From: Boswellia sacra
Lineage: Eukaryota > Streptophyta > Magnoliopsida > Sapindales > Burseraceae
Direction of reading: 5' to 3'
Assembly (NCBI GenBank): GCA_013180625.2
Contig: SNVD02011181.1
Span: forward strand, 186,001 to 250,000
Length of the DNA stretch: 64,000 nt
Below are positions 1-11,940 of the stretch, piece after piece. Under the pieces are notes generated by a model that worked only from the letters and a program-made list of their open reading frames with translations, did no database searches and was not told the DNA's origin. Within the stretch, counting starts at the first letter, position 1, and each line of letters begins with the position of its first letter. The position numbers and the translations under genes were made by a program.

Positions 1-750
1 GGGAATGTGAAATTAGGTTGTCAAAATAAGGGTACTTTGATATCTTATTTGACTTTTATCGATAATTACGAAATAATCAAATAAATGTTAAGTAAGTTAT
101 ATCGAACACTTCAACTATACATATCACGTGTAAATTATTTTATAAAAAAATATGATTATATATATAATATGAGCAATATTTAAAAGCAGTGTATCATACT
201 TTGTATCACATCCTTACACATATGATAACCTTTATCCAAACTTTGTACATAATATCTGTTTGGTATTGTCTATTCAAAATTTCCTTATGCAATTTCAAAA
301 ATAAATGGTAGCCTTACACTATTGAGTCATGATTTATGTCTTTTGTTTTTTTTTTTTTTTTAAGTAAGCATATATGAGGGTGAAAGTGAAAGCAAAACAT
401 AAACATGTTCTAGGTATGAGATCAGTTTATTACGAGGCAATACAATGTTTAGGTTGGAGGCAACCCTAAGGACAATGAAATTCAGGGATTTGGGGCATGG
501 AACTGTATTTTTAACTAATATTTTGGTCATGATTTTCAATGTTGTACGAACTACATGGGCATTTCTTCGATATTTTCGATGATGAAGTTATTAGATGAAG
601 TGGTTTATCATCACATCCTCCGTTGTGATTTTCTTTAGATTTATTTTGATTTTGGGGAAATTGTTTATTGTAACTATCTTTGCGCATTACATTTTGCTAG
701 TAAGGTTTGTTGTGACTTTATTTAAATTTTTGCAACTTCTTGTTTCTCAA
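1..750. other. AT-rich non-coding sequence
   Basis: No reading frame here resembles a known protein. The 60-residue hydrophobic frame at 595-777 has low complexity and no coding character. A T-tract lies at about 346-362. I see no promoter or RNA gene. Confidence 0.6.
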
Positions 751-754
751 GGCG

Positions 755-830
755 TAATTAAGTCTTATCATTTGTAAATTCTATGATATATGAAAGTCTC
801 AATTTTGGAGAAACGAGACAACTACATATA
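755..830 (+). repeat. Direct repeat flanking the palindromic retroelement, left copy
   Basis: About 75 bp here recur in the same orientation at 3048-3126 with roughly 10% mismatches. Shared words include tcatttgtaaattctatgat and gagaaacgagacaactac. The repeat ends immediately before the 5' LTR. It is far too long for a normal LTR-element target duplication of about 5 bp. Confidence 0.75.
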
Positions 831-833
831 TAG

Positions 834-2325
834 TGATATAAGACATATTAGGAATAAATTAGAGATTTCAATTATATTTTACGGATTTTAATAAATTAGA
901 AATTTTGACTATTATTAGGGATTCTGACTTCCTAAATTGGGAGTAATCATAATTTGAGTTATTTTTCTAATAAATAGTTTACTATTTTATTTAAGATTTA
1001 ATTTTGGTATTTTCTAGTTAAACTAGGATTATGATTCTATTTCTAAATGAGAATTTATTTCCTAGTATAACTATACTTTAAGGTCCTATAAATAGGAGCC
1101 TTTAGTTATGTTATTTTTCAGACTTGATTGTTATTGATTTTTTGATCTTTTAGTAAAAATATTATTTATTCCTTAATTTTCACTCTACTTCTTCCCCAAA
1201 TTTCTCATATTATTTCTCCCATTTCCTCTGTCTATATCTCCCTTCCTTTCTTTTAATTCGAGGAATCCCGTTCCTCATCAATTGATATCAGAGCGTGGTT
1301 TTGATCCCCTCTTATACTATTTAGTATTTAATTTTTTGTTCAACCTATAAACCCTAAACTTCCCGTCACCATTAACTTACTTTACCCCCAATTTCATCTT
1401 CCATCACCCATTCAATTTTTTTATTTTAAAAAATAGTTACAGTCACTATTCACGAACGTGTACTGTTCACGCTCGAAACTTCTGTTTACCGGAGTTATTG
1501 TTCACCGTAGGTACTATTCACAAGAGTTACTGTTCACCGCGACCACCATCATACTCTTCTTCTTTATATCTACAATGTATCATTCAGTGCAAACTTCAAT
1601 AATCTCAATGACACAGGTCTCAGAAAATATGACAAACATTATGACAGATGCTTTGGAAAATAGAATAGTAGAAATATTAGCAGCTTTAAAAGCCTTACAA
1701 ACTTTCTGTTCTCACAAAATAAGACTCTAATTTGGAGTCATCTACCAAACATCGGAATAAAGGGATTTTGAGTGCAACTTCTAAGAACCATAAGGATGAA
1801 TGTGATGATTATAGTGAAGATGATGAAGCAAGCGAGATTGGTCTTGAAGATGGGCGTGAATCTAGAGATGATATTGAGATCGAGGGCAATATGAATTCTA
1901 ACGATGATGCAAAGCCTACATATGAAGAATCTCATAAAATCATTCAAGAAGTTGATTTCATAGGTTATGATTCATATTTGGGTTATTCTACTCATATTAT
2001 TGGGTCAACGGTGAAGTCTTCCACGGTGATTATTGTTTCTCTATCAATATCGAAGGCAGTTGAAGCATCAATAGTTTTTCTATCATGTGTGCTTCTAATA
2101 CTGGATCCTCATGAAGCGAAGATGTAGATTGACGACTTTCCAATGATCGTGCAAGACAAGACGTGACGTTTCCTTGTGTATTGGCAACTTCCTCATTGAC
2201 AACTCGTCAAAAGTTGAGTTCTTTCAAGCGGGGGAGAATTGATGTAGGACGTATTAGGAATAAATTAGGGATTTCAATTACATTTTAGGGATTTTAATAA
2301 ATTAGGGATTTTGACTATTATTAAG
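834..2325 (+). mobile_element. Non-autonomous LTR retrotransposon, left copy
   Basis: The 5' LTR spans about 834-1280 and starts TG and ends CA. It is followed at 1283-1294 by a primer-binding site that matches the initiator tRNA-Met type (TGGTATCAGAGC) at 11 of 12 bases. A purine-rich tract at about 2226-2239 precedes the 3' LTR, which begins TGATGTAGGAC at 2240 and breaks off at about 2325. The internal region is about 960 bp. It holds only an acidic frame of about 130 residues (1732-2127) with no recognisable gag protease, reverse transcriptase or integrase, so the element would need enzymes supplied in trans. At about 1.85 kb if complete, it falls between TRIM-type and larger non-autonomous elements. 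Several ACTGTTCAC-like words recur at 1440-1545. Confidence 0.8.
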
Positions 2326-3045
2326 AAAATAACTCAAATTATGATTACTCCCAATTTAGAAAGTCAAAATCCCTTATTTTTAAATCCCTAAAATGTAATT
2401 GAAATTCCTAATTTATTCCCAATATGTCCTACATCAATTCTCCCCTACTTGAAAGAACTCAACTTTTGATGAGTTGTCAAGGAAGAAGTTGTCAATACAC
2501 AAGGAAACGCCACGTCTTATCTTGCACGATCATTGGAAAGTCGTAAATCCACATCTTCGCTTTATGAGGATCCAATATTAGAAGAACACATGATAGAAAA
2601 ATTATTGATGCTTCAGCTGCTTTCGATATTGGTAGAGAAACAATAATCATTATGGAAGACTTAAGCGTTGACCCAATGATAGGAGTAGAAGAACCCAAAT
2701 ATGAATCACAACCTATGAAATCAACTTCTTGAATGATTTCATGAGATTCTTCACATGTAAGCTCTACATCATCATTACAATTCATATTGCCCTCGATCTC
2801 AATATCACCTATAGATTCATGCCCATCTTCAATATCAATCTCGTTTGCTTCAGCATCTTCACTAGAATCATCATATTCATCCTTATGGTTCTTAGGAGTT
2901 GCATCCAAAATCTCTTTATTCCGATGTTTGGTAGATGACTCCAAATTAGAGTCTTGTTTTGTGAGAACAAAAGCTTGTAAGGCTTTTAAAGCTGCTAATA
3001 TTTATACTAATATATTTGCCAAAGCATCTATCCTAATATTTATGA
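2326..3045 (-). mobile_element. Non-autonomous LTR retrotransposon, inverted partial copy
   Basis: This is the reverse complement of the left copy. It contains a truncated 3' LTR (2326-2436), the polypurine tract next to it (about 2437-2450), and the internal region with the same acidic frame (complement 2492-2944, about 150 residues). By eye the two internal frames are clearly homologous with scattered substitutions. The copy stops at about 3045, so its primer-binding site and 5' LTR are missing. The two copies meet tail to tail inside their 3' LTRs, forming a palindrome from about 1625 to 3045. Confidence 0.75.
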
Positions 3046-3047
3046 AG

Positions 3048-3126
3048 GTGTAATGAAGTCTCATCATTTGTAAATTCTATGATAGATGAGAGTCTCATTG
3101 TTGGAGAAACGAGACAACTACGTATA
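3048..3126 (+). repeat. Direct repeat flanking the palindromic retroelement, right copy
   Basis: This is the partner of 755-830, in the same orientation, and begins where the inverted retroelement copy ends. Together the two repeats bracket the whole insertion. Confidence 0.75.
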
Positions 3127-4847
3127 TAATTTGATTTTTTGTTTGCTGGACAGGAATTTTTTTAATTATAATTTCCAGCATAATCAGATTATTTTGTGTT
3201 CATTTCTGTAATATTTTTTTAATTTAGTACTCACATAGCTCCCAACCATAAATTATTAAAGACGAGTAGTATGCCTATAAATAATTGTTGATTTACATAA
3301 GAATTGACTCTCCATCAGAGTTAGCGACTTCTACATTTGGTTTCAGATTTTAGAATTCTCATCTGATAAAATTGTTGAGTATCGCGTGCTCAGACGCTAC
3401 CCTTTTCTTTAATTACAACTTTGGCTTTCACTACATAAATATTGGAAATTCAATCCAATTTTTCATCAATATATTTACACGTAATTCACTTATATGAACA
3501 TAAATACATTATAAAATTTTTATAATGTTAAGAATATGACTTATGAGATAAATATATGTTGTTGTTCCAATTTTAATACATGTTATAATAATACCGAAAG
3601 AATTGATTTTTATCATGGAATACCTCACTCTTAATTGTCAGGGTCGGGAAAATGAAAAAATTGGGTTTAAAGTGTTAACAAAATCACTATAATGCTTATG
3701 TCCATGTGACCATTTGATTAAAACTCAAATGAACTCTTAATTTTAAGGATAATAACACTTAAATACATTTAAAAAAAACCGATACTTGTCATTGACTATT
3801 GCATTATATTTGAATAAAATTTTAAAACAAATATTTTTCATTAGTATAAAGTTTATAATTAACAAAATTGCTCTACTTTATCTAATTTTTCTTAAATCAA
3901 TTTATACAACATAAATCATATCCCTGAATGAGTAAGTCTCATGTTATTTATTAAAAATTAGTTAAATTTTTTTCTCTATTTTTAAACATTTAATGAATTT
4001 ATATAAATAAATTTACATCATATGGTATGAGTTAAATTTCACAACTTATTATTGCATACCTAGCATCACTCTCTCCTTATAATAGCCGACGCATCACATA
4101 GTAAACTGTACTTAGTAAGCATGGCGATTGCTCGGGTCCACTGCAACCAACACGCCCGGTCCAGCCAGGTCCTTGTAATTTTTATTAATTTTTAGAATAA
4201 AGTGCCATAATTATAGATTATAGAGTTTATTCAGAGTTTGATTTGATTTCAATTTGATACAAATGCCGGAAAATAATATTAACATCAACACCCAACCCAA
4301 CTTAAAAATGTCGAACGATGACAAAGCGGCCCATCCAGCCAACCTTTTACTCATTTATAACACGCTATCGTGTTTTTCAGATGATAAATAAACAAGTAGC
4401 ATCCCGAATAAAATTTCAGGCTAGAAACCACAGCAAAGTTCTAAACTTTCAATCTAAATATTTTGATATATGTTTATGAACATTACTTTTCTCTTTATCT
4501 CATTAAAGCATAACCAAGGTAAATCGCCATTTATTTTAATATGAAAATAAATGAAACTTGGTAAACGATTCAGACAATACTCACGTTAATCTAAAGTGCA
4601 AAACATATCAGACTAGACTACGGTACGGCAACTACAAATAACATAACCATTTAAAAAAATAATAAAAATCCTTTTACCATGGGGGAACAACCAATGGGCA
4701 GCAAGAGAAATTACGAATTCAATTATCTAGAAAATGTATGCTGACATGACAAAAATTTAGTAAAATTTAAAAAGAGAAATCCAAATAACAAAGAGTCTCA
4801 TGGGACAAATGTAGCAAAATTTAACGTAGGAGATCTGCAGCTTCAAC
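3127..4847. other. Intergenic sequence, including the 3' flank of RPS11
   Basis: AT-rich, with no supported gene. The part just below 4848 should contain the 3' UTR of the RPS11 gene on the minus strand. I see no repeat structure worth naming. Confidence 0.5.
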
Positions 4848-6507
<1,660 letters not shown>

Positions 6508-6570
6508 TGTTTGATTTGAGGTTGACTCGCCGAAGTCGAACAAGCAGATATGCAAAGGAGGCTAAGAGAG

Positions 6571-6616
6571 AAACCCTAAATCGAGACCGAAAGTGAGGCT
6601 AAATAGGGTTTATATA
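6571..6616 (-). promoter_or_regulatory. RPS11 core promoter: telo-box and TATA motif
   Basis: An AAACCCTAA telo-box lies at 6571-6579, with a second, reversed copy at about 6603-6611. On the minus strand a TATATAAA motif lies at 6616-6609, about 100 bp upstream of the start codon. Site II-like TGGGCT and TGGGTT words (read on the minus strand) occur further up at about 6775-6800 and 6880-6890. Telo-boxes combined with site II motifs are known regulators of plant ribosomal protein genes. The assignment is by motif only. Confidence 0.6.
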
Positions 6617-6699
6617 CTGGAGACCCTAAGCAACATGTTTTAAATTACATAAATAACCTTCGTTTTGATGGTAAATTTCAATGTTGTGGACCCTTAGCT

Positions 6700-7828
6700 G
6701 TGGATCGGACCTCAGGAATTAGGCCTAGTCAAATTAACAACTTTGATCAAGTATTTGGAAACACCCCGTTCATGGGCTCATATTATTAGCAAGCCCAGCC
6801 CATGTTCTATTTTATAAGCAAGCCATCCATTTTAGCTTAGTCCAACCGATTTAAAAAAATTAGTCTAGCCCATCACCTATAGCCCAACCCATTTCTCCTT
6901 CGTTTCATTAATTATAAGACAGAAAAGAAAAAAAAAAAAAAAAAGAGAGAGAGAGAGAATTCTAGAGGGAAAAGAGAAGAAGGTAGACGGAAGAAGGGGG
7001 GAGAGAGCTCTCAAGGGAAGTGGCAATTATGGAGAATTTTTTAGGGCTTTCTCAAGGTAATTACTTCATCTTTAACTTAAATTAGATTCAATATTTTGAT
7101 TCTTAACTATAGATATGAATTTAGAGGAGTTATTTAGCATTTGAAAAATTGTTAGAGAGAGAAGATAGAGAGAGAAAGAAGAACATTGAAGAAATTGGAA
7201 GTGTTATTCAAGGTATTTCACATGTTTGGTGATTTTTATGGAATTTGTTTGAATGAATGTTAAGTTTTGTTGATAATGATGGAAATCCAAGGTTCTGTGA
7301 ACAGTAACATTTCCGAAAATTTTTGCAATTTGTTGGCTTTGAATCTAATTCTCAAATTTATATATGTTAAAATAGACATCATAAAGATTTGTTTAAAGTT
7401 GAATTCACTAAAAAATGTTGAGTATGCAATTTTATATGAATTTTCGAAGTTTACTGTTCACTACTGAAAATTCAGTTTTTTCTGCAGAAAATCAATTTTG
7501 GGTAAGTTATTTGAAGTATCTAGAGGTCTTCAAAATTATGAAATTTAGGATACAAGTTTGTATATATGTTTAGTTTAAATCTGGAGAGTTTTGTGATTTT
7601 AGAAATTTATTACAAATTATCATGTATTTTGGAAAAGGGAGAGATCAGTTCTGAAAATGAATTTATAGAATTTTTGTATCTAGAAACATGAAGATTTTGA
7701 TGTACCTAATGAACTTATAATGCTATGAAATTTTATATTGTCTTATATATGTATGTGTCGAAAATCTGTATAAAATATTAGACCATTTGGATGAGTTAAT
7801 TATTTATTAAAAATCATAGAATAAGAAC
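6700..7828. other. Repeat-like non-coding DNA with poly-A and GA microsatellite
   Basis: A poly-A run followed by (GA)n lies at about 6926-6958. The DNA from here to about 10.6 kb has long stretches without coding potential and a composition like the non-coding part of a large plant LTR element. I cannot find matching LTR ends or a retroviral frame. Confidence 0.4.
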
Positions 7829-8440
7829 TAGAGGTGGAAACAATCCCCATGGGGATGGAGCCCCGCAATTCCCCAACCCGTTTGGGCCGGGGATGGGGAG
7901 CTAAAAATGGGGAATGGGGTGGGGATGGGAACAAAAATTTTACCCGAAATTAAACGGGGATGGGGATGGGGATTATGCTCCAAGCCCAGCCCGGCCCGCT
8001 CCCCGAAATTAAAATAAAATAATATATATATTTTTAGTAATCTAATACTTAAACCCTTGTTATCTTTCCTATTATAAAACTTAATGTCCCACCTACTTTA
8101 ATAAAACTCAAGCCCAACCTAGCCCACCTTTGTTTGCCTAAAGATTTATTTTAAGGATGTTGATTGTCTAAAGATTTATTAATATTTATTTGTAGGTATG
8201 TTGCTTAAGGTTTATAGTTGTAATTTAAAATATGTTTTATTTCAAAGTAAAAATTTTTAACAAGTAAATGGGGTTGGGGATGGGGATGGGGATGCATTTT
8301 GGCTTTGGGGATTCCCCATCCCCATCCCCGCTTTAAAAAATTGGGGATTAATAGGGGATGGGGATTGATATTTTAATTGGGGATGGGGATGGAGATGGGG
8401 ATGGCATCCCCACCCCAAACCCGACCCGATTCCACCTCTA
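7829..8440. mobile_element. hAT-type MITE with GGGGATG-rich subterminal repeats
   Basis: The terminal inverted repeats are TAGAGGTGGAA at the left end and its complement, ending CCACCTCTA, at the right. A perfect 8-bp target-site duplication, ATAAGAAC, flanks it at 7821-7828 and 8441-8448. TIRs of the TAGRGGTGG type with an 8-bp duplication are diagnostic of the hAT superfamily. The 612-bp element has no transposase frame, so it is non-autonomous. Both ends carry many GGGGATGG words on one strand and CCCCATCC on the other, while the middle is AT-rich. The intact duplication and TIRs suggest a fairly recent insertion. Confidence 0.9.
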
Positions 8441-8448
8441 ATAAGAAC

Positions 8449-9760
8449 TATTATGTTTAAGAAGTTTGGAAATATAGTTAATTAGGATTGATTGGATTAT
8501 GTTTAAAGAATTTCATATTATATTGAAGTATTTAGTTATTTTCTTTAAATGAATACACATGTTGAAGAAATGGTGCTTGTGGATTTATAAAATGATGAGT
8601 GATTTTATATTCAAAATAAGGGCAAATTAAAAAAGAAAAGTTTTGGAAATTAGAATTTAATTCTGCAGGGGTGATAATGTTAAATTCTAAAATTGTCCAG
8701 CAGTAGGGATTGAATTGCAAATTTAGAAAACTGTTCCAGAATTTGCAGGGACCTAAATGTAAAATTTTAAAAATTTTAAGATAGTCAAAAAGATTTCAGT
8801 TAAAGCATGATATTTAAGAATTTGGAAATATTTGAAATTCTAAATTGAAATTTTTGGGAATTAGTTAAAATTTGAAGTATAATTATGTGAAATGTTGTTA
8901 TATAGAATGTTATATGCAAAGTATGGGATTTTGAGATAGAAATATAAATTATGGTTTATAGTGAGATGAAAAGTATTTTATTTTATAGATATTTTAGAAA
9001 GTTTAGAAAGAGTATGAGATTTATTTTTCTGTATAATTAGATATATGTTTTAGTATTTACTTATATATGTTTATTTAGCATTTTATAGAATTTCTGAGAA
9101 TTTTAGTGAATTTAGAAGAATTCAAGTTAGTTTCTTTTGTATTTCTCGAGGTAAATAAACCCATTTGTTATGTTTGTTTTCAATTATTGAGATGTTTTAA
9201 AACTAGTTTTCAAAATGATTGTAGACATAAACTTTAGTTTCAAAGTTAGTTTTGAACAATGATATAGCACTTTTAAAGAAAAATTCATGTTTTATATATG
9301 AATTGTTTTCTATATTATTATTATAGATGCATATTTTACCATTTTATAGAAAGTGTAAAAGCAGAGTAATTACGATCATTTTTTTTATATATATAATTTG
9401 ATTTTGAGGATTTCTTAAAGTATTTGCAATTACTCTTTTAAATATTTATCATGGATTTTCAAGGATTCAGATGTTACGAGTTCAGCTTACATAAGTTTTA
9501 CAAATTTTGATAAATCTGCTTGAGAAGCAATGATTTAGCATATGAAGCAAATTTTGAAAAAAAAATCGGTTTGAGCAAAAATAAGAAAGTTTAATTATAT
9601 TATACTAAGCTAGTACCCAGCTCACTTAGACAGTGAGACAACAGATTTCATATAGAAAGACAGAAGCCTTTGGGGCCCGTTCAGACACACATAGAGGCTT
9701 TTGGCCGTGTGATCTAGGCGCTTTAGCCCTTTGGGGGCAGTTTTATGCATGCGTATGACT
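8449..9760. other. AT-rich non-coding DNA
   Basis: This continues the sequence interrupted by the MITE at 7829-8440. No coding region or RNA gene is supported. It runs into the tandem array at 9761. Confidence 0.45.
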
Positions 9761-9975
9761 AGATAGCAGGCTAGTGCGATGTCAGATCTCGCCAGGTGCA
9801 GATAGCTCTGCCTGCGTGATGTAGATCTCACCAGGTATGAGAAAATTCATATAGCAGGCCTGTGCGATGTTAGATTTCGTCAGGTACAGATAACTCTGTC
9901 TATGTGAGGTAGATCTCACCAGGTATAAGGAAATTCAGATAGCTCCGCCTGTGCGATGTTAGATCTCGCCAGGTA
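9761..9975. repeat. Tandem repeat array, 88-bp period with 39/49-bp half-units
   Basis: The phrase gatag(c/a)...tgcgatgt.agatctcgccaggt repeats with starts near 9762, 9801, 9850, 9889 and 9938. Alternate spacings of 39 and 49 bp give an 88-bp higher-order unit. The array is richer in GC than its flanks. Copies differ by several substitutions, so it is not a recent expansion. The function is unknown; such arrays are common in LTR-element untranslated regions. Confidence 0.75.
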
Positions 9976-11419
9976 GGATCAGACAGCTTTAGGGGTACTT
10001 GTTTAGTATAATGAAGAGAGTTTTGAATATGTTTATATAAGTTAGTTTGAGAAAGAAGCATGATTCACAAAGTTTCTTTTGAAAAAAGATTTTTTTTTTT
10101 AAGAAAATTATGTTTTGTATATTAAATAACTGAAGAGATGATTTTAGCATATCATCATGAGATTTATTTTATAAGATTTAGGAAATATGCATTATTTTCA
10201 GTGTTTTTAAAGAGTATAGAATCAAGCAGTTGTATTTGAAGATTTTTAATAAAAAGTTATTTGTTTTCAAAATTCTATGAGAGATTTGATGATATTTCAA
10301 TAAGTACAATAGATTTTTCTTGAGCATAAATGTGAGATGAGAAATATTTTAGAAGTGTAAAAATGTGTTCTTTTTGTATGGGGTTTTTGTTCAAATTATA
10401 AGAGAAATTCTACCGGTTTTTCATTAAAAATTGTCCGAGTATTTTATTGTATTTTACATGAAAGACACGAACTCAATTAATTTTTTTTTGAATAGTTTAT
10501 CAGAGTAGCAAACTAAAAAGTGTAGGAAGATAGTTAATTAAAGATCTTTCTACTAGTGAACAGTTTTATGCACGATTTATCCGTGTAGCTAGGGGTGGGT
10601 CGTGTCATATTTTCTCATCCAGACAAATAGGGGCAGGTTGGATTTACTTTATCCCATCACAACGACGACGTATCGTTACTATCTCATAATATCAGATATT
10701 GCTTACAATGGCAAAATGATATATTTGTAATAACATTTGTTGTGGATATCATTAGTTATAATAGGTTAATTACAGTACATTTTAATCAAAATTATGCTAC
10801 AATATATTAAAGATTCGTTTGGTTATTATGAATTTGTTTTTTTTTTTAACATTAATCTATCACCAATTCACCGTATTGCTTGTTTATTGCAATTCAATAT
10901 TTAAAAGTAATTGCCACCAATAATTCCTTTTTAATTTTTTTGGCAACTATTGAATTGTAATAAGTGAACAATTATATATTGGTGTCGAAATTTTAAATTA
11001 AAAAATTTAAGTTATCATGGTTTTATCTATAAAAATTATTGTTTAAAGTTTTAAGCGATTACACGTCTTCTGTAATTAAAAAATGAAAAAAAAGAAGGAT
11101 AGTTGATATTCTCGTTCCTATCTCCACCCACTCAACTATATATGCTGTTATGTTTTTTCCGTTGATTTTAAAGAGAGTTAAAACAATTTCAAATCATGAG
11201 AAGCAATTGCCAAGATTAAGTGGGAGTAAATTAAACTTTCAAAGAATTCACAGTCACTTGTCATTTTTTAAAGAACACGACATAGATTGACAATCCTTTG
11301 TTCATGGTGCACTCTCGATGATTTTGACGAGGTTGTGGATGATTCTCATGTATTTTTCTTTATGACAAAAAATAAATGACATCAAACTACAAATTAGGGA
11401 CTCATTGGAAGCTTAAGAT
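9976..11419. other. AT-rich non-coding DNA
   Basis: No gene is supported. The phrase ggggtgggtcgtgtca near 10583-10598 resembles the end of a Ty3-type LTR, but I could not find the matching start, so it is not called as an element. Confidence 0.4.
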
Positions 11420-11932
11420 TAAGGGTGACAATTCGTGTCATTCGTGTCGACCCATTTAATTATTCGTGTTAAGACAAAAAACACGAATCAGACACGGTTA
11501 TTAAACATGTTACCTAAGTGTTATAATCGTGTCATATTTAATTTACATAATTTATATAATTGTTTAACCTAATTATACATAATATATTATATTCTATATA
11601 TTTATATCAATTAAAATTATTTTTAGAATATAAACCATTGTTCATATAAAATATTATTAAAATAATTATAATTTATAATTTTGTAAATTAATTTACTTTA
11701 TAATATAAAATTTTCAGTTTTATAATATATATATTGTAGGTAGGTAACAATTTATACCATTAAATTAGCTTATATGTTAAGTATAGATAAATATATTTAA
11801 CTAATCGTGTCATTAAACGGGTTAGCGTGTTGAACACCTTTAACACGAATCTGACCCATTTATTAATCATGTATCGTGTTCGTGTCGTAATTATGTTGTG
11901 TTCGCGTGTAATGACCCAAATTGTCACCCCTA
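11420..11932. mobile_element. hAT-type MITE with CGTGT subterminal repeats
   Basis: The ends are TAAGGGTGACAATT and, inverted, AATTGTCACCCCTA. The flanking 8-bp sites are CTTAAGAT (11412-11419) and CTTAAAAC (11933-11940), which match at 6 of 8 positions. Near both ends CGTGT/ACACG words recur many times, as in transposase-binding subterminal regions of hAT elements. The AT-rich middle has no transposase. The decayed target duplication suggests it is older than the 7.8-kb MITE. Confidence 0.8.
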
Positions 11933-11940
11933 CTTAAAAC

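Noticed and set aside
1732..2127. Acidic open frame of 131 residues
   Set aside because: It lies inside an LTR element between primer-binding site and polypurine tract, has no recognised domain, and its inverted copy is a mirror of it. Treated as part of the element, not as a host gene.
10560..10620. Possible Ty3-type LTR end
   Set aside because: Only one end is suggestive; no paired LTR start, primer-binding site or duplication was found.
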